Source: Paraconiothyrium sp. Pb-2020 (taxonomy: Eukaryota; Ascomycota; Dothideomycetes; Pleosporales; Didymosphaeriaceae). Taken from it: a stretch of DNA of 64,000 bases. The notes beneath the pieces were generated by a model. It was not told the origin of the DNA and did no database searches. It saw nothing but the letters and a program-made list of their open reading frames with translations. The position numbers and the translations under genes are program-made. Shown in pieces: positions 12,177 to 21,961 of this stretch (position 1 is the first letter of the stretch; each line of letters starts with the position of its first letter). The stretch covers positions 4,030,001 through 4,094,000 of the forward strand of contig JAJUBI010000003.1 in the NCBI GenBank assembly GCA_022419385.1. The letters are read 5' to 3'.

Positions 12177-12759
12177 CAGCTGTTCCTTTCATCAATGATG
12201 TCTAATGACGGGCAGAAGGCCTTCAAATGATGGCGTGAAGCAGTGAGACTGCTCTCTATACCCCAATAATGTTAATTTTCAGACCTTCAAAAATCGTGAC
12301 TTTTTTTTTTTGCATCTTCGACGTGGACGTTTTCGCGCGATCGTTGTTCTCGGTGTTTTCAGATAAAGCGAAGCGCCGAGTGAGCTCAGAGATGATTTTC
12401 GCCCTCCGAGCACGAACGAAAGGGCGCTGGGGGCGTTTGGTCGGACATGTTTTCATTGGACCGCTATGACTCGGGGCTCTTTTCGCGCGTTTGAAGCCTG
12501 CGAGATTGACGTCCCAGCTTCCATTCCAGAGGGAGCGTCAGCACGACTGTCCAATCGTACTGCACGTACGAAATGTACATCCTGATGTCCGCCTTGTGGT
12601 ACATGCCACTCTAAATAGCTACTGATGTTTTATTTTATTTAACTATTCAATCGCTCGCATCCTCTATTCAACACTAAGCTGTGTAATTAGCTGTTCCTGC
12701 TGTTGCTACTCGAAGTCACTTACTTCGTCGCTTCATACCGGCATCGTTCAACACTAGCC
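12177..12759. other. Intergenic region
   Basis: Contains a run of T near 12300 and the promoter of the transporter gene. No coding frame is supported. Confidence 0.55.
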
Positions 12760-14437
12760 ATGTCACACACACCTAGCTCTGCGGTCTCAGCGACGGATGA
12801 TTCGATACGTGAGAAAGAGTCGGATGTTGAGCAAAGGGCAGCGGAGAAAGATTTCAGTAAACCGCAAACCGCTCCAGAACCCATCAACCCGTGGCATCCA
12901 TCACAGTTTCCAGATGGTGGGAAGGACGCTTACCTGTGTTTGTTGGGGGCCTTCTGTTGCCTATTCTGCAGTTTTGGTATGTATTCGGGCCTCGTTTTCT
13001 GCGCGAACAACGCGCTTTATTTGGTCGACGTTGCTGAGCAAAGGCACTGTTCGAACAGTTTGATTGTTGCTTGTATTCTTGCACTTATGGGTTATACGTC
13101 TCTGCTCAGCGACTTCCACTGACTGTGCCCAATCCTAGGCTGGCTCAACTGCGTCGGCGTCTTCCAGAATTACTACCAGACACACCAACTACGCGACCAT
13201 TCATCCTCGCAGATCGCATGGATCTCGTCCTTGCAGATCTTCGTGATGTTTTTTCCTGGCCCGATCGTCGGGTTTTTCTTTGACAACCATGGCCCAACAT
13301 ACCTGATCGCGGTCGGGGCTTTCTTTCACGTCTTCGGCCTCATGATGACCAGTCTGTGCACCGAATACTATCAATTCATCCTGGCACAAGGAATCTGCAG
13401 CCCGTTGGGGCTTAATTGCATTTTCAATGCGGCCGTGAGCTCGCTCCCTTCGTGGTTCTTGAAGAAGCGCGGTCTCGCGTATGGTGTTACTGCTGCCGGA
13501 AGTGGCTTAGGGGGTATAATCTTCCCGTGAGTTTCTTTTGCAATTCTCATTAACAGATACTAACTATATCTAGGATCATGGCGTCGCATCTCATTCCACA
13601 GATCGGGTATGGGTGGACCTTGTGAGTGAAATCTCGCTCGTGTTCAGCGATCTGGCACAGCGCTGTAATAATTACGGACCCAAAGCTGACCCAAGCAGAC
13701 GCACTATTGCCTTCATGATCCTCGGTCTATTGCTCATCGCTTTCGCGACGGTCCGTTCACGACTTCCGCCGAAGATTCGTGAATTCCGACTTCAAGTGTT
13801 CATCGATCCCTTCAAAGACCTCAGGTTCACCATGATGGTTATCTCTTCCTTCATCTTTTTCCTAGGACTATTCATACCTATCAACTTCATTGAGGTCGAA
13901 GCTATGATGAACGGCATGTCTGTACATCTTTCTAGCTACCTCCTACCCATGTTGAATGCGGCAAGGTACGTCAGCGCCTTGCTCTTTTTATGGCCTGGGC
14001 CTGACAAAAGCAGTATCTTCGGTCGCATAATTCCCGGTGCCCTTGCCGACAAATTCGGACCGTACAACTTACAAGCCGTCATGGCCTTCTTCACTGGAAT
14101 ACTCTGCTTAGCATTGGGCCTGCCTGCCTCTGGCAATGCAGCTTTCATCGTATTTGCGGTCCTGTACGGATTTGCCTCGGGTGGTTTCGTGTCTCTCGCG
14201 CCAGCGCAGGTCGCGAAGATCTCCAACGTTCAAGAAATAGGCGTTCGCACAGGTGTTTTATTCTCATGTGTCAGCTTCGCTGGGCTTGTGGGTAATCCCA
14301 TTGCCGGAGCACTTGTGGACGGCACCGGGTTCGATAAGGTGAACATCTTTGCGGGAGTAGTGATGATTGCGGGAGCCGTCCTGTTCGTTTTTACAAGGAT
14401 GGTAGTGACTGGATGGAAAGTGGCACAGATAGCATAA
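12760..14437 (+). CDS. MFS transporter, monocarboxylate (MCT/Mch) type
   Basis: Five exons, 12760-12976, 13139-13526, 13574-13621, 13699-13965 and 14014-14437, give 447 residues in a continuous frame; introns are 162, 47, 77 and 48 nt. A polar, acidic 50-residue cytosolic N-terminus (DGGKDAYLCLLGAF at its end) leads into about 12 membrane segments. Family features include GWLNCVGVFQNYYQ after TM1, the PGPIVGFFFDNHGP loop, AYGVTAAGSGLGG in TM5 and GRIIPGALADKFGP after TM7. Relatives move monocarboxylates or other small organic acids across the plasma membrane; the substrate here is unknown. It lies about 490 bases upstream of a Zn2Cys6 factor on the same strand, an arrangement often seen in small catabolic or secondary-metabolite loci, so co-regulation is possible. 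Confidence 0.85.
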
Positions 14438-14926
14438 GAGCAGGCCGAGGCCTGAGTACACTAATGCGCAGCGGCCGTCAATTCAGCGAGCTGCATCGAG
14501 GTTAAAGCTGCAAGTGCGCGGCACATACTTGCATGCCCGGAACGGTCCAAAATAGAAGTAGAATAAATTTCAGATAGAGAATGGATTCGTCACTGAGCAA
14601 ATGTCTGACGCCCTGACCACGCAAGAAGGCTAGGCTGTCTGGGTTGCTTCTGGTCTAACCAGGATGGCTAAGGATGAGCGTTAGCGTGGTACGCTTGTCG
14701 TACATCTTCTCGTACAACGACCACATCTCTGCATGGCCCATCGCCTTTCGACGTACAACTTCCACCTTGGCTAGAAGCCCGATTTGTGCATCCAGCATCC
14801 TCTCGCCTAGTTGATGCAGGTGCCGTCGCTTGAGCCGTCAAATCAGGACGCCTCATCGTTCGATCTTATCAGATCCGCTGCCTAAGGCTTATAGTGGCCT
14901 ACCCGCGTTCATCGCGCGTAGTAGCT
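14438..14926. other. Spacer between transporter and transcription factor genes
   Basis: 489 bases with no supported gene; it probably holds the transporter 3' end and the promoter of the transcription factor. Confidence 0.5.
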
Positions 14927-17312
14927 ATGCCAAAACAGAGGCAAACTTGTACGAGATGCTCACAGAGACGGCAAAAGTGTGACCGCAAGAGTCCGTGCAC
15001 GCGTTGTGTACTCAACAAGGAAGCACAGTGAGTTGTCCTTGAGCATTGCTTCCCTAGCCACCACCATGCTTATGGTATACTCTTCTCCAGTCTCTGTACT
15101 ACTGAATGGAAGGAAGGTTACAATCCAGCTGTTCATCGTAGATGTAAGTGACCTTGACCCGTCCCGCAGAATGAGTCTAAGACAAAATGCGTCTACGAGT
15201 ACCCACTCATTGTACGATGGCAGATCCGAAAAAGCCTTCACCACCAACAAGTCGAGGCTTGACCGACCGAAGCATCTCCTCGGAAGTCTCACCATCCTCC
15301 AGCATACCTTGGCCTGCTGGCCAGATTCCCCTGCACTTTCGGACAAAGGAAGGTGACACAGCTCGAGGTGATTCGATTTCCGCTTCCTCGGATGGCGTAC
15401 AAGACCCGTCTGAACTCTCAGAGCCTTTGTCAAGAAATGTTGACTTCATCACATATGGAAGATCGGAGTTCTCTAACATCAGCATGGGAACTCTACTGAA
15501 CGATAAAGAGGAGTACTCGAGAAATCAGTCGTTGATGGAACAGACACTCAGTCAAAGCCGCACAAAGACCGCTTTAGATGAAGTGGTGACCGAAATCTTC
15601 TCACCCGCCGCGCAGGCCGCAGAGGTTTACCATCTTCAATCGGTGCTCCCTACCAAAGATCAAGTTTTCTACATGATTGACTACCATCAAAACTGTATGG
15701 CGTATTGGGTTGGCGGAATTTACCACGGGCCATCGCTCCGAAAAGCTCTGTTGGAAGCATATGGGGAGGGAGACCATTTTGATCTTCGATGCCACGACTG
15801 GAGATGGTGTGCGCTGCTGTTCTCCATACTTTCGGCAAGTATAATTGGCTCACCTGAAGAGGTGTCTAATGCGTGGGGCTTCTCCGATGCTGACAAGCTG
15901 AAACTGTCTCGGCAATGGGGGAATTCCATGATTTCTTGTCTGCAGCTTGGAGATTATGCCTCAAAACATCACATCTACTCTGTACAAGCCATTCTCAACA
16001 TGCATACCTCGGAGCATTTAGTAGGATCTGCAAAAGAATGGGCAGTTTATCAGGCAGCCTCGACCGTTATTGCAAGGGGTCTGGGACTGAATAAGTGAGT
16101 TATCACACAAAACTGTTACTTTTCGGCTGACATCTTAGGCTTGGTCGGCACCCGGAAGACCTAATACCCCCTTCTAAGATGACACCGGAGCAGAAAGATA
16201 CCCTTATGCAGCGCGAAATCGGCCGCAGAGTGTGGAGTGCGCTTACATCTCAAGACTGGCTTTGCTCCACTTCTCAAGGAATGTATACACAACAAAAGCG
16301 ACATTACACCTCGATTCTACCACGACATTTTGATGAAGAAACGTGGGAACCGGTGGTGAACTATCAAAAGCCGACTTTTACCCACATCAGTAACTACCTC
16401 AACGAAATTGCTCACGTTTTGGTACGTTATCTCGACGATATGATGGATGCTGGAGATATCGACTCCAAGTATAATGTTGTACTGAGATATGACGCCATCA
16501 TGCGGGGCCTATGCATAGAAAAAATGCCTCCGTGGCTATCGTTGAACACACCTTACAACGACGCTTGGCCAGAATGGACCAAGTGGGTTAGGAGATCCTA
16601 TCATGCATCCTGTGCACACAAGATTATAATGATCCACCAAAGCTTCCTAGGTAGAAGTTTTAAGGATCCCCGGTATACATACTCACGATGGGCGTGTATC
16701 AGTAGCGCAAAGACCGTCCTTGAGGCTATGGAAAAAAGACTTCCCAAAGAACCTCAATGGTGGGTTGAGCAGGTACGTTGTCTGAGGTGTATCATCTTTA
16801 TGCCTTACTAAAGACACGTCAAGGCTTTTGTAGTTACTGCAGGACTCTGCTTGGGTCTCGACCTGTTTCATCGTTCGGAAGGCGAACCGGAAGCAATCAA
16901 AGACCTTGAAGCAATCCACAAAGCAGTCACGATCCTCGAACAATGGCCGACAAGTTCCGTTGCCGCCCATGGAATTCGACTACTTACCACGTTATTGCAG
17001 GAGCATTCGAAGAAAAACGATGCAACAAGGGCAGACTCTCGTGCAAAGGAGCCCGATCTGCCTCCCAATATTGCTCCCCAAGCGCTTGCTCATGATGCTT
17101 CCGTTGACTCCCCGAAACCATCAGAAGCGCCTCCGCCTCCACGTGAACCCATAGGACACCCCGACGTCCCGGTTGGAGAAGAAGTGTGGGTTAACACCGA
17201 TTTCGATATCGATATGATAGGTTTCGAGGAGCTCATGGAAACCCTCCCCTTGCAAAACGGATTCGACAACAGCGTTTTTCTTGATAGTCTATGGAACGGC
17301 TACACAGTGTGA
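14927..17312 (+). CDS. Zn2Cys6 binuclear-cluster transcription factor
   Basis: Five exons, 14927-15027, 15091-15143, 15224-16094, 16139-16772 and 16824-17312, give 715 residues. The first exons encode the zinc cluster at residues 8-37 (CTRCSQRRQKCDRKSPCTRC, with the sixth Cys after the first splice in HLCTTEW), spacing C-X2-C-X6-C-X5-C-X2-C-X8-C. The middle contains a fungal-specific transcription-factor domain: REIGRRVWSALTSQDWLCS and a Tyr/Pro-rich YNDAWPEWTKWVRRSYHASC helix region. The C-terminus is acidic and proline-rich. It should bind CGG-type DNA elements in the nucleus. In intron 2 an acceptor at 15169 would create a stop, whereas the acceptor ending at 15223 restores HRRYPKKPSPP, so I chose the latter. 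The likely targets are the neighbouring transporter and perhaps the former sulfotransferase gene, but this is inference from position. Confidence 0.85.
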
Positions 17313-17594
17313 GGAGACACCTCGAAGTGGTATGCGCGCTTATGCGATCTCAAAAGCGATCCTGACTTCACTCACGATATTGTACTTGATTGATACCCTT
17401 CTTGTTGTAGATCCGATCGTTCATTATGCCGTAAAATTCGAAGATGCACGTAAAGGTCGCAGGTGCAGCGCTGCCGGGCTGAGTAAGAAATTAGGGCGTG
17501 TACTACCACCTCACAACTCCAACTTTTCCAACGTTATGAAGGACGGCAAAACAGTCTGAAAGTCTACCCTATTTCGCTAGCAATTCCCATCAGC
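17313..17594. other. Spacer before the sulfotransferase pseudogene
   Basis: No gene recognised. It lies between the transcription-factor stop and the ATG of the broken sulfotransferase. Confidence 0.5.
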
Positions 17595-18588
17595 ATGCCA
17601 AGTGCCATTATGAATGCGATTGACGCCGTGTTTGGCTACTTTTATGCTATCATCGTACCCGACCGGCCTCGTACGCGGCCGTTGCAGGTTCTTTGTAGCG
17701 GTCCGTCACGCTCTGGTACAGTAAGTAACGGCTATCCTATAGTCTTAACGAAGTTCTCTCATCACCATATACAGGACTCGTTAAAGCAAGCCTTGCGTGA
17801 GCTGGGCTATCCGAAAGTATTCCATGGCTACGAGACCATGTTAACCTCCAACTGCTATCAAAAGCCTGCACTCAGCAGACTCGTAGAGAAAAAGTATCAC
17901 AGTGGTTTCAAGAGTGGTGATGTCACGTTTACCGCGGAAGAATTCGACCAGATCTTTGGAGAATACGATGCCTTGACCGACATGCCGTGCGCCAGCTTTG
18001 CTGCAGAGCTTGTAGCCACATAGCCGCATGCGAGGATCATCCTAGACAGGAGAAACGATGTGGATGCATGCTACAAGAGTTTCGATGCGACCTTGATGGC
18101 GGACAGGAAGGAGTGGTCGTCGTCGTACACTTGCTCCTGGTTCTCGCCGGACCTGTATTGGTCGAAAAGGCTTGTGCATCGTCAAATGATGCCTGAATCT
18201 TTTCGCAGTGATTTCAAAGCGAACGGCAAATGGGTAGGTGCCTAATAGCGAGGGTCTGTATACGTGAAACTAAGCTAAAGCATCCAGATATACCGCGAAC
18301 ATTGCGCAATGACAAGAGAGCTGGTTCCGAAAGAATGCTTCCTCGAATGGGGCATTGAAGATGGCTGGGGCCACTTTGTCAATTCTTGGGCAAGGATCTA
18401 CCCAAAACTGAATTCCCGAATGGCAACGCGCCAGCTGCATTCGCAAAAATAATTCGTGAGACCACGGCAGGTGGATCAGGAATGCATACTGGAACATGGC
18501 GTTGGTGATTGGAAGCTTGATCGCTGGAACATTTCTGGTGGTCTTCCGCCGGAATGTAGGTGGCTCTGGACTTGTGGGCACATGCTAA
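17595..18588 (+). pseudogene. Sulfotransferase-like (Sulfotransfer_4, P-loop) pseudogene
   Basis: Three former exons are recognisable: 17595-17720, 17775-18233 and 18288-18588, with normal 54-nt GT-AG introns. They show the family order: hydrophobic start, P-loop VLCSGPSRSGT, DSLKQALRELGYPKVFHG, TDMPCASFAAEL, then ARIILDRRNDVDACYKSF, SSYTCSWFSPDLYW, LVPKECFLEWGIEDGWG and KTEFPNGNAPAAFAKI, ending in a membrane-anchor-like tail. Three lesions break it. TAG at 18021-18023 stands where relatives have Tyr in AAYP. One base is missing near 18372 (reading must change to reach LCQFLGKD). Another is missing near 18468-18471 (to reach WIRNAYWNMALV). None of these is the C-to-T type typical of RIP. Members are thought to be PAPS-dependent or related P-loop transferases. 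Sequencing error could explain one lesion, but hardly three. Confidence 0.85.
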
Positions 18589-19498
18589 GAGTCTCATGCT
18601 AGATGGGTTTCGATGAATATGTGTGGTCTTGTAGGGATATCCAGAATTATGGGTATAAACCTCCACGCCTGCTTCAAGCTTGCGTAGGAGTGAAGGGATC
18701 CGCCGGTGACGTCCAAAGTTGAAACAGCTTATACGTCGTTGATCTCGTCAGGACAACGTAATATAAGAGAGTTTCGATTTCCACTTGCGACTCACTATCA
18801 AGATCAAGCAAAGAGCTGTAAATCCAGACATCAGTCAGAATCTATCCTGGACCAAGCACTATAAATGAAGAGCGAGACCACGTCTTAGCACCGGCTAACA
18901 TGAAGGTGGAGCAGGATCTGGAACAAGTGTCCAGCGTCGTGGCAACAGCAAATGATGATGTCGAGTGAGAGATTTGCCGCATGCAAAACCAGGGTGGCCA
19001 CAATGGCATAGTGTGAAGACAAGAGCCGGATTAGGTCTTGGGTAGAGTTACATGTAGGCAGGAAGAGGCACGTGGACATGGGAATGAGCTAGAGGTTGAG
19101 CAATATTTCGGTAAAGAACATAGGTCTTTGAAGGTAGACACTGCTGGTCATTAAACCATCTCGTGTCATAGGTATCTCATGATTGTTAACCGAACAGAGG
19201 ATGCATGAGAAGCTATGCTAACGGAGATCTTTAAGATAGGATGGTGTCCCAAGAGCCCCATATACTGATTCTGCATTCAATACGGTTCGCAGCAAACTCG
19301 TGTAGAAGCCTGTGTGGAGTCTTATCGACCTTGCACGTCCCCACAGGTGCTCTCCAGTCAAGCGCCAACTGAAATTATCTGACGCAATATATAACATATT
19401 CGAAAGAGACCAAGAAAGAGAAAAAAAAGAGAACAAAAGAAAGCGAATCCGCTATGTGCTATTTCGAAGTCTCCAGGCCCGAATAAACAGCCTTATAA
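18589..19498. other. Intergenic region between pseudogene and tRNA
   Basis: About 0.9 kb without a supported gene; purine-rich around 19400-19445. Confidence 0.5.
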
Positions 19499-19569
19499 TG
19501 GCGGTGCTGGGAATCGAACCCAGGATAAGTCGGCCACAACGACTCGTGATACCTCTTCACCACACCACC
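19499..19569 (-). tRNA. tRNA-His (anticodon GTG)
   Basis: On the minus strand the 71 bases fold as a complete cloverleaf. The acceptor stem is GGTGGTG with CACCGCC (one G-T pair), D stem GTGA/TCAC with loop AGAGGTA, anticodon stem AGTCG/CGACT with loop TTGTGGC (anticodon GTG), a four-base variable region, T stem CTGGG/CCCAG with loop TTCGATT, and discriminator A. There is no intron and CCA is not encoded, as expected for a eukaryote. The base before position 1 is C, so the extra 5' G of mature tRNA-His would have to be added after transcription. Confidence 0.93.
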
Positions 19570-19954
19570 GTTGAGCACCAACTATGGCCATAACACCGTG
19601 GTATTGCTGTGAATTGATGGTCACATGACTTGGCGCAAAATACATATACAGGCTAAAACCAAGAGAAGACCATGGCCAACACAATATTTAGGCTACTGAT
19701 GAGGAACTGGCATAGAGAATGCATGAAAACGCGCAATGTGACATGCCAAATCGAGGTCAATGGGTGGGGATAAGAGAAGTTTTCTGTGCGCTAGCTTCGC
19801 TAATGGTCCAGCACAGATCCCGGACGTGTAGAACGACACGAACGAGACCAACTTCGTCAGAAGATTTTCATCATTGTTCGCGGGTGTACTCGTAGTAGAA
19901 TGCCTGATACGATTCCGCCTTTTGTTGTGGCCTGGGAAAACACCCCCTCGCTTG
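19570..19954. other. Intergenic region
   Basis: 385 bases between the tRNA and the protease relic; nothing else recognised. Confidence 0.5.
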
Positions 19955-20155
19955 CTAATTGGGGTTGAATTTAGGCTCAACGACCTCGAACCCTGTCACT
20001 CTCTCGATGTCCCTGAGGATGATATCGATCGGAGTGAATAGCCCCACGCCAGTACTAGTAATACCAAAGATTAGTCCCAGCCAGTCTCCAGAAGGCGCGT
20101 GCAGGACGATACTTCCTAAGTCCCCTGACTCCACAACTGCTACGACGACGCGCAA
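19955..20155 (-). pseudogene. C-terminal relic of a trypsin-fold serine-protease-like gene
   Basis: The minus strand keeps a 66-residue open segment reading RVVVAVVESGDLGSIVLH...DWLGLIFGITSTG...LFTPIDIILRDIERVTG and ending VEPKFNPN-stop. The pattern of an active-site strand, a following strand, a GLxFG turn and TPI...DIE is that of the C-terminal half of fungal chymotrypsin-fold proteases. The expected GDSGS is GDLGS here: the catalytic Ser codon TCA appears as TTA. An in-frame TGA lies directly upstream, and I cannot find the His and Asp parts of the triad in the 270 bases before it. I therefore read it as a truncated relic. A separate small functional protein is less likely. Confidence 0.45.
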
Positions 20156-20427
20156 GAGTATCCGGCGAACTCATCCGAGTCCAAGATTTGAATAATTTTG
20201 CCTGGTCAAGTATTTGAAGATACCGTGTTACCCAGGCTGGGCGATGCAGTACCTAAAGTTTTCATTCAGTGTAGTAAGTATCCATCACATTGCAGTAGTT
20301 TCTAAGGGGTTAGACTTCATGTCCATTATTCGCATATCCTTCTTCTTCTTCGCATCCCGTTTCGTTAAATAATGTCCCTCTTGGCAATCCAAACGCCTTT
20401 CCAATGCAATCGCACAATCAATATCCA

Positions 20428-21543
20428 TTAGGCAGTTTCAGGTGCAGCGCCTGCATTCTCTGTGTTGCCACCGCCCGTTATACTAGCCACAAACTCTTGA
20501 TATCTGAAGACCTCGCTGCGATTGAGGCCCTTGCCGCCCTTTCCAAAGGCTCTCCTGCCGCTGAAACCTTCCACAACCATGTCAATCTCCCGCTCGGTAA
20601 GCTTTCGCTCGCCAGCTTCAGGCGCGGTATGCAACAGCGCATCTTTCAGCTCACCAAGGTCGATCTGACCATCGTCGCCATCGTCAAAAGCTTCGAAGGC
20701 CGCATTAAGCTCGTTCGGGTGTGAGAGCCCGGAAAGAAGATCCGAGAGAGTGTTGAGGTACGTAGCCAGATTAATCGACTTCGCGCCTTCAGGAAAGTAT
20801 GAACTGAGTGTTGACGGCGTAGCGGTGAGCCCAAGCTGCGAAAGCATTTCTGCGACGTCTGCTGCATCTACACTGCCGCTGTTGTCGCGATCCAGAACGC
20901 TGAAGGATTCGCGCATGCTGTGGAGGAGCGGAGGCGGGATCTTAGAGAGTGCGTCTGTGGAGTTTGTCCGCGGGGCCATGGCAGGTCGTGATGTTGTTCG
21001 CAACGGAGGGGGCTGGTCTATGCTCGCGGGTCGAGACAATCTAGGTAGGTGATCTGTACTTGAGGCCCGCTCGATGGGTCGCTCCACTGGAGGCTCTCTG
21101 CTCGTGGTCCGTTCTAGTGGAGGCGTGCTCGCTCCACCATCGAACCGCGCTGCGATCGATGCTGTGTTGGATGGCCGGATAGTGTGCTGTGTAGATGTAG
21201 AAACCTGCCTGGAAGGCGATTTGGGAATCTCAGGCTCCAATGACACTCCACGCGTATTCAGCCATGAGGGCGGGTTCTGAGAGGCATTGCTTGTTGCCAA
21301 CTTTCGCGACGGCGTCTGCAGGGGTGTATTGCCAGGCGTTGGTTTCAATGGCGAGCTGCTAGGAGTCGTAGGACGGGCGGTCGAGGGCGAGTTCCCTGGT
21401 GACTGTGCAAGCGTGCTGGGGCGGCGGAACGGCGATGTGCGCGGGCTGTTGAAGGAGAGCGGCGACGGCTTGTAGGGGGTGGGGGTGGTCGACTGTGATG
21501 GTTCAGCTATTTCTAATTCTGGTCTCTATGAATTACTTACCAT
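20428..21543 (-). CDS. EF-hand protein, calmodulin/myosin-light-chain-like, with disordered N-terminus
   Basis: Main exon 20428-21492 plus a start codon at 21541-21543, split by a 48-nt GT-AG intron, give 355 residues. The first half is Ser/Pro/Thr-rich and probably disordered (YKPSPLSFNSPRTSPFRR near the start). From about residue 185 there are EF-hand segments: SFSVLDRDNSGSVDAADVAEML (a canonical Asp-rich loop) and AFEAFDDGDDGQIDLGELKDAL, then a degenerate pair. This fits a calcium-responsive light-chain or calmodulin-like regulator. The start is uncertain: the ATG directly at the donor, in AAAACCATG context, gives the phase that fits the best acceptor. A farther ATG at 21629 would need an acceptor inside the exon and a 95-nt intron. 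It is divergent from AFI1, with about 0.4 kb between starts. Confidence 0.72.
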
Positions 21544-21961
21544 GGTTTTCGCGCGCTCCCGGGCTGTGGTGACTGATTGATACTGCGCGGTGATGTTGCG
21601 TGTTTAGCTGGTGTTGACGCGCCTGCCATGTCTCCCAAGCAACGCACCCATCAAGCGCCCCGTCCTAATCGATAACGGACCCTGGCACGCTTCGGGTCCA
21701 CATCAATTCACCACAGGGACCCCCACGCGCTCTGTCTGCTCGGCATCGTGCATGTGACAGGCCAATGCGATAGCATCTTCCATGTCTCCCGTCTTCGAAT
21801 GAACTGATATAGCGCGTAGCGCTCTAGAGACGATCCCTCGGCCTCCAGCTCTCCTGAAACGCGAGTCGTGGATTAGTCCGGCACGGCGAGGGGCTACTAC
21901 CCACAGTCCCGAGATCACACCATGCATCGCTTGAGACAGTGATAGTGATAGCAATCCTATA
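21544..21961. promoter_or_regulatory. Divergent promoter region between the EF-hand gene and AFI1
   Basis: 418 bases between two start codons on opposite strands. The part to about 21629 may also be 5' leader or coding sequence of the EF-hand gene if the distal ATG is used. No specific element was recognised. Confidence 0.4.

Noticed and set aside
15144..15181. Short 38-nt version of intron 2 in the Zn2Cys6 gene
   Set aside because: Would also keep the frame, but the 80-nt version ending at 15223 gives the more typical RRYPKKPSP continuation and a normal length.
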